Source: Diadema setosum (taxonomy: Eukaryota; Echinodermata; Echinoidea; Diadematoida; Diadematidae). Taken from it: a stretch of 64,000 bases of DNA. Shown here one piece after another: positions 1 to 11,726 of this stretch (positions within the stretch are counted from its first letter, which is position 1; every line of letters starts with the position of its first letter). The stretch is from the NCBI GenBank assembly GCA_033980235.1, contig CM067067.1, forward strand, positions 34,655,200-34,719,199. Direction: 5' to 3'. Position numbers and translations under genes: made by a program. A model generated the notes under the pieces. The model saw nothing but the letters and a program-made list of their open reading frames with translations. It searched no databases and had not been told where the DNA came from.

Positions 1-663
1 CTCTGGCACCAACTCATATGCATTCAACACTGCTTTCTTGACTGTAGCATAGTCACGTGATTGCTCTTTTGAGAGAGATGAGTACACATCGGCTGCTTTG
101 CCGACAAACACACTTTGAAGGAGCATGGGCCAAAATTCCTGTGGCCAGTTCAAACTGTCAGCCACCTTCTCAAATGACACAAAATATGCATCGACTCTGT
201 TTTCTTCAAACTTTGGCACCAATCGAATGTTCTTTGCCAAATCGAATTCAGAGGGAGCCCTTTCACGATTTCCAACCGTCTGTGCATGAGCCATTTCCAT
301 CTCACGCAATTTCACTTGCTGCTCCACTTCGAATTTCTTAATTTCCAGTTCCTTTTCTCTCAATTCCATTTCTCTAGCCCTTTGCTCCATTTCCATTTCT
401 TTCTCCCTCAGTTGCAATTTAGCAAGCTCAAGCCGTGTTTGATCAGACATTTGAGCTTGATCTGGAGTGTCAATTTCTTCTTTGAGCTCCATGTGACCAG
501 CTATTAAGTCAAGAATCTCTGCCTTTCTTACACCTTGTGGAACATCAACATTTAAATGCTGTGCAATAGCAGTCAAATCACATTTGCGTAACCTTTGCAA
601 ATCTTTGAGGGACAAATCTGTCCTTTGAACAAATGCCTGAACATCCATTGTACTGATTGACAT
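1..663 (-). CDS. Gag-like capsid polyprotein of an LTR retrotransposon, N-terminal 221 residues (runs off left edge)
   Basis: The minus strand is open without a stop from an ATG at 663 to base 1. Residues 1-60 are a basic N-terminal domain. Residues about 75-130 are a charged coiled coil dominated by E, K, R, M and L (for example LREKEMEMEQRAREMEL). It is followed by a capsid-like segment with VPKFEENRVDAYFVSFEKVA, LNWPQEFWPMLLQSVFVGKA and a terminal NAYELVPE. That last pattern is typical of the Gag capsid/SCAN-like domain of Ty3/gypsy-type elements in fish and invertebrates. The product would assemble capsid-like particles around the element RNA. An LTR with promoter and polyadenylation signals lies just upstream on the same strand (804-1953), which fits. 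Zinc knuckle, protease and polymerase would lie beyond the window. Assignment to Gag is from motif memory; the clade is uncertain. Confidence 0.85.
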   Translation of the reverse strand, partial: MSISTMDVQAFVQRTDLSLKDLQRLRKCDLTAIAQHLNVDVPQGVRKAEILDLIAGHMELKEEIDTPDQAQMSDQTRLELAKLQLREKEMEMEQRAREMELREKELEIKKFEVEQQVKLREMEMAHAQTVGNRERAPSEFDLAKNIRLVPKFEENRVDAYFVSFEKVADSLNWPQEFWPMLLQSVFVGKAADVYSSLSKEQSRDYATVKKAVLNAYELVPE

Positions 664-803
664 TGTCACATGTATTACACACAATGTACAATTGAACAAT
701 CAACTCAACTGGTATTTTGTCTGTACCAATATTCTGGATTCCGGAACGTTCCAAATTCTAAGTTTGGCTTAAAATTCACTTCTCGGACACAAGCCCCCAA
801 TTT
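664..803 (-). other. LTR retrotransposon leader with probable primer-binding site
   Basis: This 140-base stretch separates the LTR from the gag ATG. On the minus strand, five bases inside the LTR end, it reads TGGGGGCTTGTGTCCGAG (799-782). This resembles the tRNA-Pro-type primer-binding sites that begin TGGGGGCTCGT. The match is imperfect and is judged by eye. Confidence 0.5.
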
Positions 804-868
804 TGTTACGACCAAAATCACTCTGAGAATGATCGCACAAAAGAAACAATCAACTAATGTTCAGGCGG

Positions 869-874
869 TTTATT
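869..874 (-). promoter_or_regulatory. LTR polyadenylation signal AATAAA
   Basis: AATAAA on the minus strand lies about 65 bases upstream of the LTR 3' end. That is the usual R-region position for an LTR retrotransposon. Confidence 0.5.
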
Positions 875-1486
875 AACAGTGATATTGTGGGTACAGACTC
901 GTAATCGGTTTTCACATCAGTACAATAATGATCAATAGAAACAGTTACAAATCAGTAATGAAATCACTTACACTTAGTACATGCAATATCCCTGGAAATG
1001 TCCAAATACGATGCTTGATGCACAAAGGAATGATCCACGATGCACCGATGAATGATACCTTCGACGTAAATCCAGAGGTGCAGGTTACGATAGTCCAAAG
1101 TATAGATCCGGGGTAAAATCCACGATAGATGTCCACAGTAAAAATGTTCACAGCGAAACGTGTAGAATCCAGACGTTATGACGACCACGTCCAGTTGATG
1201 CGTTGAATGACGATTCACTTTATAATGTCCAGCGAGGAATCCAGCCCGTCACAGCTTTGCCGTAACAATGTCCGTTGACATTAAAATATGGAGTCTATCT
1301 CCAACGTAGGCAAATTAATTCTCTGCAGGCAAAATGTCTTCCAGGCCTTATCTCCACAAACACAGGTTGTATAGCAGGTCAACAGGTAACACAGGACTGA
1401 CTATAACAAGTCGCTTCAGAGCCAGAAGTGACGTAACTCTCAGAGCAGAGGTGTTGGGTACTCTGCCTACTGCAGAATTTCTCCAG

Positions 1487-1494
1487 CTTATATA
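1487..1494 (-). promoter_or_regulatory. LTR TATA box
   Basis: TATATAAG on the minus strand lies within the LTR, with a GC-richer transcribed region downstream. This is the expected place for the U3 core promoter of the retrotransposon. Confidence 0.5.
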
Positions 1495-1965
1495 CTATCC
1501 ATTCACCCCTTTCTAGTACATTCTGTAATTTTCTCCAACCTGGGGCCACATACCTGAACATACTAGCAAGTCCAAATTCCAGGAATCCTGGATGACTCAC
1601 TGCCTAACTATGTGCATAAACATCATTGCCAAAATTAACTACCAATCACATTGGGCTACAAGGGCAGTGCCTCACTCAGCCAGCACTTCCTAGAATTTTC
1701 TGGAATGGGTTAAATCATTCTAGATTGAGTGAGCTATAATGTATTTCCTGTCACATGCATACATGTACTGTAGCTACATTGTATACCACATCTATAGAAA
1801 ATTCTCCACCGATCTGGTCAGCCTGTATGTACTATATCTATATCATATAGAATGTTCTCCATTAATCTGGTCACCCTGTGTACATACACATTAAAACAAC
1901 CATGCATACAGCCTTGATACATGTACATAACTACTTGTGTGTACATTTGTGACATAGTGCAGTGG

Positions 1966-3504
1966 ACGAAAATATTTTATTTCTCTCAGCACAATAGTAA
2001 AAACACTAGGGGTCTATATATGAAGTAGTCCTACTCAGCACAATATTACGTATGTTAGTGCAGTGAAGCAGTTTTGGACAGTTTGCGCAGAACTGTCTTC
2101 AGAAAAGCTTTTTGTCAAGAGCAGAAATATGGGGGAAACAGATTTTTACAATATTCTTAAATTAACATTTCCGCCTCCCTTGGTTGATCATCCCTATATT
2201 ATGACTCTACTCTCTCCCCTAAATAATAATAATGTTAATAATAATAATAATGATAATAACAATAACAATAATACACTGAAATAATGATAATAATACAATA
2301 GGCCAATGCAAATGAATGGGGAGGGGGTGCTATGATCCATAACTTTAGAGTGGGCGGAAGAAACACAAACAGGTACTGGATTGTTTTGATGTTTAAAATG
2401 ATATAGCAATGATAATGAAGCTATTTGAAACGTCTATCAGTCGTAGAGAAACCTTGACATGTCGGAAAAAAAGATATTCACTATCCTTGACCGATAAACT
2501 TTTTTCCTTAATTCCCTTGATTCATCCCCATGTCAATGAATAATATAAAATAATAATAAAACCGAATGACTATGATCTCCCCTCCCACAAAATAACAATA
2601 ACAATAACAATAATAATAATACTAATGATAATGCTATTTATTATGATGATAAAAACAATGAACAGTATCAATGAGATAAACGGGTGGTTCTATATCCATC
2701 AAACCAAGTTTTGATTATGAAAACAGAAATAAGGGACCAAATGAAGACGAAAATATTGTTTGTGTATTTCTTCTCTCATAACGTGGTTGAAGAAATATTA
2801 AAGGAAAAATACGAAGCACTGAGACCCGTGAATTTCCACGGGTGCCTAATACTTATAAAACCTAATGACTATGATCCCCTCCTTTAATAACAATTTTTAA
2901 TAGCAATATAACAAAAGGGGCCTAATGAGAATAATAATATGATAATAATGATGATGATGTATAGTCTGAAGCAGATAAACGGATGGTTCTAAGATCTATC
3001 AAACCAAGTTTTGGTGATTAAAAACAAAAAGGAAGGAACAACTGAAGACGATCAAAAATATGTTTTTCTCTCATAACGTGGGAAAAGAAATAGGAATGAA
3101 AAAAAAAATGCTAGGCCTTGAGACCAGCCGTGGATTCCCTCGGGTGCCTGCATGGATGCAAGAGCAGGGCCGGGGTATAATTAATATCAAAGTCATAGTG
3201 TCAATAGTATCTCCCCATTCCGACGGGAAGAATCTGTGAGCAGAACTTCCGGAGAATCTCATAAGCGTTTTTGGTCATTTTTCCCTGAATGTTTGTTTTT
3301 GGCTTTTGTTTTGTTTTTGTTCTGCGAGGGTGGAAATGTGTGTGTGTGTGTGTGTGTGGTCATGGGTAGAAGAGATTGAGCACACGTCACGAAAGAATGA
3401 GAAAAAATTATTTTTATTTCATCAATAAAAATGTGCAAAATCGTATCTATGAGAAAAAAAAAATAAAACCCCTCAGACCCGTGGATTTCCACGGGTGCTG
3501 CTAG
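1966..3504 (+). mobile_element. Truncated Helitron-like unit 0 (tail only)
   Basis: The sequence matches the tail of units 3, 4 and 7: the motif ACTAGGGGTCTATA, the CGCAGAACTGTCTTCAGAAAAG block, the GGGGAGGGGGTGCTATGATCC block, and the final GTG-repeat segment ending in the CTAG hairpin. The head and first tail module are missing, and the LTR retrotransposon begins where they should be. Internal hairpin-like remnants are at 2825-2842 and about 3128-3142. Confidence 0.75.
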
Positions 3505-5700
3505 TCTATAATAGTAAAAGGCGAAGTTGTTGTTGTTGTCGGGGCCTTATGTATTTCCTGTTTTATTCCGGCGTTGCTGGTTTGTCTATCTCCTCCCGAG
3601 CCGTCGGCTCCGGGCCCCCGAGACCGGTGCCGTCGGCAGCGGGAGGGTCTCCTACGTGCCTTGGACCGGGTTTCGTCCGCTCTCCGCCTCCGTGTCGACG
3701 TCGAGGACGACAAAGAGAAATTAATTAGATAGATGCATAATGCATTTTTGTGCGTGACGTCAGAGCCGAGCGTTTAAATATTCACCGATCCTGCGCTGGA
3801 CTCCTGCCTTTCTCGATCGTCCATCTTTTAGCTTGCAGAGACAGTGGGGATACTAAAGTCAAAAGGATGATGGCGTGCAGCGAAATCTTTGTCATATTCC
3901 GGCGGACACGCACGCACGCACACAATGTACTCTCGGGTACGGTATGCCAGTGTGTGGCCTGCGCCTGTGTATGTATGTATTGACGATGGTTACACGAAAC
4001 ACTATTTGCGTGCGCGTGATATGGACACTCATTATGGTACAATACACGGCGCGGTCATTGTTAGTACAAGGGCATTTACGTACAGCGACGTTCGCCATTG
4101 GCGTGCCCAAATGAAAACAACGAATGCTGTTATTTTATTGTATTTTGCACAACTGCAGGATACTATGTAGCTCAGGTACGTCATTTAGTTTACTCTAAAT
4201 TCGGGTATCATTGTACTCAGACTATTCAGGACGGCTAAATATCCACTTAAATTTTGTCCTCGCCGATCGTACCCTTCCATATCAGAGTACTCGCGCCGCT
4301 GTTCATTCGTTTACTGCATGGCTGCTGTAAACATGAATATTCATAAGACGAGCGGACGCGGGGGAAACCCTCGCTTTGCTGACCGCCAATTTTTGAAGTT
4401 ACAAGTGGACATTAAATGTGTGGTTCTATGGTGCATCAAACCAAGTTTTGGTGATGAAAATAAAAAAGAGGGAGCAAATGACGACAAAAATATTCTTCTT
4501 TCTCCCATAACGTGGGAAAAGAAATACAGAAAAAATACGAGGCCCTGAGACCCATGGATACCCACGGATGCCTACTTATTAAACCTATAATGACTATCCC
4601 CCTTCCCAAAATAATATTTATTAAATGATGATACAATAATAGTATTCATATAATAATGATGGTAATGATAATGTACAGTCTGAAGCAGATAAACTGGCGA
4701 GGATATGTAAACATATTGTCGTTGTGTGGTTTTTTTTTTTTTTCTTTTAAATGACGTGGTAAATTGGATATTATTCATGACATACGCCACTTTTCGGCAA
4801 AAAAAAAAAAAAGACAAAGACAGAGAAAGAGGACAGAAAATATTCTCTGGAAATTTGTCGAGCTCTCTCTTCCTCTCCCTCTCTCACCCTCTCTCACACT
4901 CTTATTTATATCCTGTACAACTGAGCAGCGGAATTCTTAACGTACTTCCAGTGACAATTTATTTCTATAAACACAAAACACCACAATTTTTTTAATGAAA
5001 ACAAACAAGTATGAAATATATAAAACATGAAGTAAGAAAATACCACAAAAGTCCGAGTCACATGAAGGGGTGGTTTAAAGAAAAGTCTGACTTTGTCTAT
5101 ATAGACACATGTTCTCGAGAGGAAATTAAAGAACATCAGAATGAGAGAGAGAGAGAGAGAGAGAGAGAAGGGGGAATCAATGAATGATCCATCAAGTGCA
5201 TTTCAGGAACAAGTCAACCCTCAGATGAGATTGTCATCGGGTGGAAGGAGCACAGACGGGTTTTTCAGATAAAAACGTCGGAAAAGAGATATAAATGATG
5301 ATATAACACATTTGCATCTTTCTATTGAACCGAAAAGGTGTGTATGTGTGTGTGTGTTATTATGTGTGTGTAATGATCGATCAAACAGGTGTATCAACAT
5401 TAGGAACTTATTAGATGGGATTTCGTTGGGAGGGAAAATAATTTTTTTTTAATGAAAATGTGGTAAAAGAAGTATGAATCATGACATACAATGTAAGCTT
5501 CTTTCAAGCTTACGAATGAAAAGAAAAGATGTGTGTCTGTGGGGGCCAGAGAGGACTCATGTACAAAAAAAAAAATAAATAAAAAAAATAAACAAACAGG
5601 AAGTTCTTTCGCTTCAACTAATAAAATGGGGCGAAAGAAATATATATAAATCTAAAAATATGGGGCCCGCAGACCCGTGGATTTCCACGGGTGCTGCTAG
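3505..5700 (+). mobile_element. Helitron-like unit 1 (head type X, distinct tail)
   Basis: It starts TCTATAATAGTAAAAGG directly after CTAG and ends in the hairpin plus CTAG at 5697-5700. The head is type X (GGGCCCCCGAGACCGG, CCTTGGACCGGG) and contains a perfect TGACGTCA at 3755-3762. The tail differs from the other units: it has (GA)n around 5143-5168, (GT)n around 5339-5370, and a final block rich in A before GGGGCCCGCAGACCC. At 2.2 kb it is the shortest full unit. Confidence 0.8.
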
Positions 5701-8700
5701 TCTATATATATAATAGGCGAAGTTGTTGTTGTTGTCGCGGCCTTATGTATTTCCTGTTTTATTCCGGCGTTGCTGGATTGTCTATCTCCTCCCGAGCCGT
5801 CGGCTCCGGGCAGCTGCGACCGGTGCCGTCGGCCGCGGGAGAGTATCCTGCATCGAATGGCGCGGGTTTCGTCCCCGCTCCGCCTCCGTGTCGACGTCGA
5901 GGACGAAAAAGAAAAATTAATTAGATAGATGCATAATGCATTTTTGTGCGTGACGTCAAAGCCGAGCGTTTTAATATTCACCGATCCTGCGCTGGACTCC
6001 TGCTTTCTCGATCGTCCATCTTTTAGCTTGCAGAGACAATGGGGATACTAAAGTCAAAAAGATGATGGCGTGCAGCGAAATCTCTGTCATATTCCGGCGG
6101 ACACGCACGCACACACACAATGTACTCTCGGGTACGGTATGCCAGTGTGTGGCCTGAGCCTGTGTATGTATTGACGATGGTTACACGAGACACTCATTAT
6201 GGTATATCAAGGAGGTATACCTCCTTGGGTATATCAATACACGGCGCGGTCATTGTTAGTACAAGGGCATTTACGTACAGCGACGTTCGCCATTGGCGTG
6301 CCCAAATGAAAACAACGAATGCTGTTATTTTATTGTATTTTGCACAACTGCAGGATACTGCAGCTCAGGTATGTCATTTAATTTACTCTCAAGTCGGGTA
6401 TCATTGTACTCAGACTGTTCAGGACGGCTAAATATCCACTTAAATTTTGTCCTTGCCGATCGTACCCTTCCATATCAGAGTACACGCGCCGCTGTTCATT
6501 CGTTTACTATGGCTGCTGTAAACATGAATATTCATAAGACGAGCGGACGCGGGGGAAACCCTCTCTTTGCTGACCGCCAATTTTTGAAGTTACAAGTGGA
6601 CATCAAATGTGTGGTTCTATGGTGCATCAAACCAAGTTTTGGTGATAAAAATAAAAAAAGAGGGAGCAAATGACGACAAAAATATTCTTTCTCCCATTAC
6701 GTGGGAAAAGAAATATTAAAGAAAAAATACGAGGCCCTGAGACCCATGGATTCCCACGGGTGCCTACTTATTAAAGCTATAATGACTATCATCTCCCCTC
6801 CCAAAATAATTTTATTAAGTGAAATTAAATGTAATAATAGTATTCATAATAATAACAATAATGATAATGTACAGTCTGAAGCAGATAAACGGGTGAGGAT
6901 TATGTAAACATATTGTCGTTGTGTGGGATTTCTTTTTTTAAATGATGTGTTAAAAAATAAATATTATTCATGACATACGCCATTTTTTAGCTTTTTCATG
7001 AAGAGAAAAGATGTGTACGTGCGTTGGGGCCAGAAAGGGCTCATGTTTTTTGCTCATGTATTGTTTTTTTTTTTTTTTTTTTTGCTTCGACGGGAAGAAT
7101 CTTTGGGCAAAGAAGACAACCCTCGAATTTCCACGGGTGCTGCTAAGTTGATCTGTGATAACAGCAAGCGGGGTTATTTTAAAGTCCCATTCCATGGACC
7201 AGCTCCTCAGCTCATGTGTTAGGAGGGGATGGCCATGGCTAGAAGAGGGTGCAAAAGAAGGAAGGAGAAAATAATAAAGTTCTTTCTTTCTGACTACTAA
7301 AAACGTGGCGAAAAATAATATGAATAAATACCCACCGGTGCCTGCTTATTAAACCTATAATGACTATATCATCTCCCCTCCCAAAATAATATTTATTAAA
7401 TGACGATACAATAATAATATTCATAAAATAATGAAAATAATGATAATGTATACAGTCTGAATCAGATAAACGGGCGAGGATATGTAAACATATTGTTGTG
7501 TGGGTTGTATTTTTTTTTTTTTGAATGACGTACGTGGTAAAATGAATATTATTCATGACATACGCCACTTTTCAGCTTTTTCATGAAGAGAAAAGATGTG
7601 TGTGCGTTGGGGACAGATAGGGCTCATGTATTGTTTGTTTGTTTTTTTTTTTCAACGGGCGTCGAGACTGAGGGCGAATGGCATGGGGAAGGGGGAGATA
7701 TGCAGGGCAAAATGTCAATGGCACCCCCTTCCCCCGTGCTTCGACGGGAAGAATCTTTGGGCAAAGAAGACAATCCTCGCCTTCCACGGGTGCTGCTAAG
7801 TTGATCTGTGATAACAGCAAGCGGGGTTATTTTAAAGTCCCATTCCATGGACCGGCTCCTCAGCTCATGTGTTAGGAGGGGATGGCCATGGGTAGAAGAG
7901 GGTGCAAAAGAAGGAAGGAGAAAATAATAAAGTTCTTTCTTTCTGACTACTAAAAACGTGGCGAAAAATAATATGAATAAATACCCACGGATGCCTACCT
8001 ATTAAACCTATAATGACTATATCATCTCCCCTCCCAAAATAATATTTATTAAATGATGATACAATAATAGTATTCATAAAATAATGATAATAATGATAAT
8101 GTACAATATGAAGCAGATAAACGGGCGAGGATATGTGAGCATATTATCGTTGTGTGGGTTGCATTTTTTTTTAATGACGTACGTGGTAAAATGAATATTA
8201 TTCATGACATACGCCACTTTTCAGCTTTTTCATGAAGAGAAAAGATGTGTGTGCGTTGGGGACAGATAGGGCTCATGTATTTTTTTGTTTTTGTTTTTGT
8301 TTTTTCAACGGGCGTCGAGACTGAGGGCGAATGGCATGGGGAAGGGGGAGATATGCAGGGCAAAATGTCAATGGCACCCCCCCCCCCCCCCCCCCGGTGC
8401 TTCGACGGGAAGAATCTTTGGGCAAAGATGACCATCCTCGAATTTCCACGGGTGCTGCTAATTTGATCTGTGATAACAGCAAGCGGGGTTATTTAAAAGT
8501 CCCATTCCATGGACCGGCTCCTCAGCTCAGGTGTTAGGAGAGGATGGCCATGGGCAGTGCCGTATATAAGGCACTGGCCATGGGTATATAGAAGAGGGTG
8601 CAAAGGAAGAAAGGAGAAAATAGTAAAGTTCTTTCTTTTTGACTACTAAAAACGCGGCGAATAATATGAATAAATTCAAAAAAAATATGAGGCCCTCAGA

Positions 8701-8727
8701 CCCGTGGATTTCCACGGGTGCTGCTAG
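5701..8727 (+). mobile_element. Helitron-like unit 2 (head type Y, three repeated tail modules)
   Basis: It starts TCTATATATATAATAGG and ends in CTAG at 8724-8727. The head is type Y (GGGCAGCTGCGACCGG, CATCGAATGGCGCGGG) and carries an 18-base perfect palindrome, AAGGAGGTATACCTCCTT, at 6209-6226 that is absent from X heads. The tail contains three copies of a module recognisable by CTTTTTCATGAAGAGAAAAG (near 6988, 7576 and 8225). A poly-C tract lies at about 8378-8396, and a near-perfect palindrome CAGTGCC..GGCACTG at 8555-8576. Confidence 0.8.
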
Positions 8728-9838
8728 TCTTATACAGTAAAAGGCGAAGTTGTTGTTGTTGTCGGGGCCTTATGTATTTCCTGTTTTATTCCGACGTTGC
8801 TGGTTTGTCTATCTCCTCCCGAGCCGTCGGCTCCGGGCCCCCGAGACCGGTGCCGTTGGCAGCGGGAGGGTCTCCTACGTGCCTTGGACCGGGTTTCGTC
8901 CGCGCTCCGCCTCCGTGTCGACGTCGAGGACGACAAAGAGAAATTAATTAGATAGATGCATAATGCAGTTTTGTGCGTGACGTCAGAGCCGAGCGTTTAA
9001 ATATTCACCGATCCTGCGCTGGACTCCTGCTTTCTCGATCGTCCATCTTTTAGCTTGCAGAGACAGTGGGGATACTAAAGTCAAAAAGATGATGGCGTGC
9101 AGCGAAATCTCTGTCATATTCCGGCGGACACGCACGCACGCACACAATGTACTCTGCGCCTGTGTATGTATTGACGATGGTTACACGAAACACTATTTGC
9201 GTGCGCGTGATATGGACACTCTATGGTATACTGTATACACGGCGCGGTCATAATAAAAGTACAAGGGCATTTACGTACAGCGACGTTCGCAATTGGCGTG
9301 CCCAAATGAAAACAATGAATGCTGTTATTTTACTGTATTTTGCACAACTGCAGGATACCATGCAGCTCAGGTACGTCATTTAGTTTACTCTCAAGTCGGG
9401 TATCATTGTACTCAGACTGTTCAGGACGGCTAAATATCCACTTAAATTTTGTCCTTGCCGATCGTACCCTTCCTTATCACAGTACACGCGCCGCTGTTCA
9501 TTCGTTTACTGCATGGCTGCTGGTAAACATGAATATTCATGAGACGAGCGGACGCGGGGGAAACCCTCGCTTTGCTGACCGCCAATTTTTGAAGTTACAA
9601 GTGGACATCAAATGTGTGGTTATATGGTGCATCAAACCAAGTTTTGGTGATAAAAATAAAAATGAGGGAGCAAATGACGACAAAAATATTCTTCTTTCTC
9701 CCATAACGTGGGAAAAGAAATATTAAAGAAAAAATACGAGGCCCTGAGACCCATGGATTCCCACGGGTGCCTACTTATTAAACCTAATGACTATGATCTC
9801 CCCCTCCCCAAATATTTATAACAATGATTATAAGGATA

Positions 9839-9879
<41 letters not shown>

Positions 9880-11726
9880 GTGATAGTTATAATACTAATA
9901 ACAATAATGATGATAATGTACAGTCTGAAGCAGAAGAAGAAGGACATTAATGATTATGATAATAATGATAATAAAAATGTACAGTCTGAAGCAGATAAAC
10001 GGGTGGTTCTATGATCCATCAAACCAAGGTTTGGTGATAAAAACAAAAAGAAGAGAGCAAACGAAGACGAAAATATTTGATTTCTCTCAGGACAATAGTA
10101 ACAAAAACACTAGGGGTCAATAGGCCTATATGAAGTAGTCCTACTCAGCACAAGATTACGTATGTTAGTGCAGTGAACCAGTTTTGGACAGTTTGCGCAG
10201 GACTGTCTTCAGAAAAGCTTTTTATCAAAAGCAGAAAAATGGGGGAAACAGATTTTTACAATTCTTTGCACAGGACTGTCTTCAGAAAAGCTTTTTATCA
10301 ATAGCAGAAAAATGGGGGAAACAGATTTTTACAATTCTTAACAAATTAACATTTCCGCATCCCTTGGTTGATCATCCCTATATTATGACTCTACTCTCTC
10401 CTCTCCCCTAAATGATAATAATAATGTTAGTAAAAATAATAATGATAATAACAATAACAATAATACACTGAAATAATGATAATAATACAATAGGCCAATA
10501 CAAATGAATGGGGAGGGGGTGCTATGATCCATAACTTAAGAGTGGGCGGAAGAGACACAAACAGGTACTGGATTGTTTCGATGTTTAAAATGAAATAGCA
10601 ATGATAATGAAACTATTTGAAACGTCTATCCAGTCGTAGAGTAACCTTGACATGACGGAAAAAAAGATATTCACTATCCTTGATCGATAAACTTTTTGCC
10701 TTAATTCCCTTGATTCATCCCCATGTCAATGAATAATATAAAATAATAATAAAACCGAATGACTATGATCTCCCCTCCAACAAAATAACAATAACAATAA
10801 TAATAATAATGATAATGGTAATTATTATGATAATAAAAACAATGAAGAGTATCAATGAGATAAACGGGTAGTTCTAGATCCATCAAACCAAGTTTTGATT
10901 ATGAAAACAGAAATGAGGGAGCAAATGAAGACGAAAATATTCTTTGTGTATTTCTTCTCTCATAACGTGGTTTTAAAAATATCAAAGGAAAAATACGAAG
11001 CCCTGAGACCCGTGGACTCCCACGGGTGCCTAATACTTTTAAAACCTAATGATTATGTCCCCCCTCCACAAATAACAATAATAATTATAATAGCAATATA
11101 ACAATAGGGGCCTAATGAGAATAATAATATGATAATAATAATGATGATGTATATAGTCTGAAGCAGATAAACGGATGGCTCTATGATCTATCAAACCAAG
11201 TTTTGGTGATTAAAAACAAAAAGGAGGGAGCAATTGAAGGCGATCAAAAATCTTATATTTTTCTCTCATAACGTGGGAAAAGAAATAGGAATGAAAAAAA
11301 AAGAAGCTAGGCCTTGAGACCAGCCGTGGATTCCCTCGGGTGCCTGCATGGATGCAAGAGCAGGGGGTATAATTAATATCAAAGTCATAGTGTCAATAGT
11401 ATCTCCCCATTCCGACGGGAAGAATCTGTGCGCAGAACTTCCGGAGAATCTCATAAGCGTTTTTGGTAATTTTTCCCTGAATGTTTGTTTTGGGGTTTTG
11501 TTTTGTTTTTTGTTTGTTTGTTTGTTTGTTTTTTTCTGCGGGGGTTGAAATGTGTGTGTGTGTGTGGTGGGGGGTGGTGGTCATGGGTAGAAGAGATCGA
11601 GCACAAGTAACGAAAGAATGAGAAAATTTTTATTTTTATTTCATCAATAAAAATGTGCAACATCGTATCTATGAGAAAAAAATAATAAAACCCCTCAGAC
11701 CCGTGGATTTCCACGGGTGCTGCTAG
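8728..11726 (+). mobile_element. Helitron-like unit 3 (head type X)
   Basis: It starts TCTTATACAGTAAAAGG and ends in CTAG at 11723-11726. TGACGTCA is at 8978-8985. The tail has an (AAT)n tract near 9842-9882 and a tandem duplication of about 74 bases at 10192-10339 (two copies of a TTTGC.CAGGACTGTCTTCAG block). Degenerate internal hairpins (GACCCATGGATTCCCACGGG and similar) mark the module ends. Confidence 0.8.
10192..10339 (+). repeat. Tandem duplication of a 74-base block inside unit 3
   Basis: Two consecutive, nearly identical copies run from TTTGC.CAGGACTGTCTTC to TTTTTACAATTC. The corresponding segments of units 0, 4 and 7 have a single copy, so this arose within this unit. Confidence 0.75.

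Larger units (their letters stand above)
804..1953 (-). repeat. 5' long terminal repeat of the LTR retrotransposon
   Basis: Read on the minus strand, the region ends in CGTAACA at 804, followed by the primer-binding-like site and gag. It contains a TATATAAG box (1494-1487) and an AATAAA signal (874-869) about 65 bases before the LTR end. The outer boundary is set where Helitron-array sequence resumes (about 1966). The GTGACA at 1948-1953 is a near-inverse of the terminal TGTTAC at 804. This gives an LTR of about 1.15 kb, long but not unprecedented. The partner LTR is outside the window, so length and ends cannot be confirmed. Confidence 0.7.

Noticed and set aside
3527..3724. A conserved 65-codon frame in every Helitron head (also 5723, 8750, 11749, 15015, 17480, 19954), with overlapping frames on the other strand
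   Set aside because: The DNA of the heads is nearly identical and both strands are open in the GC-rich part. The X and Y versions differ by changes not biased to third positions as far as I can see. Conservation is explained by shared ancestry rather than coding.
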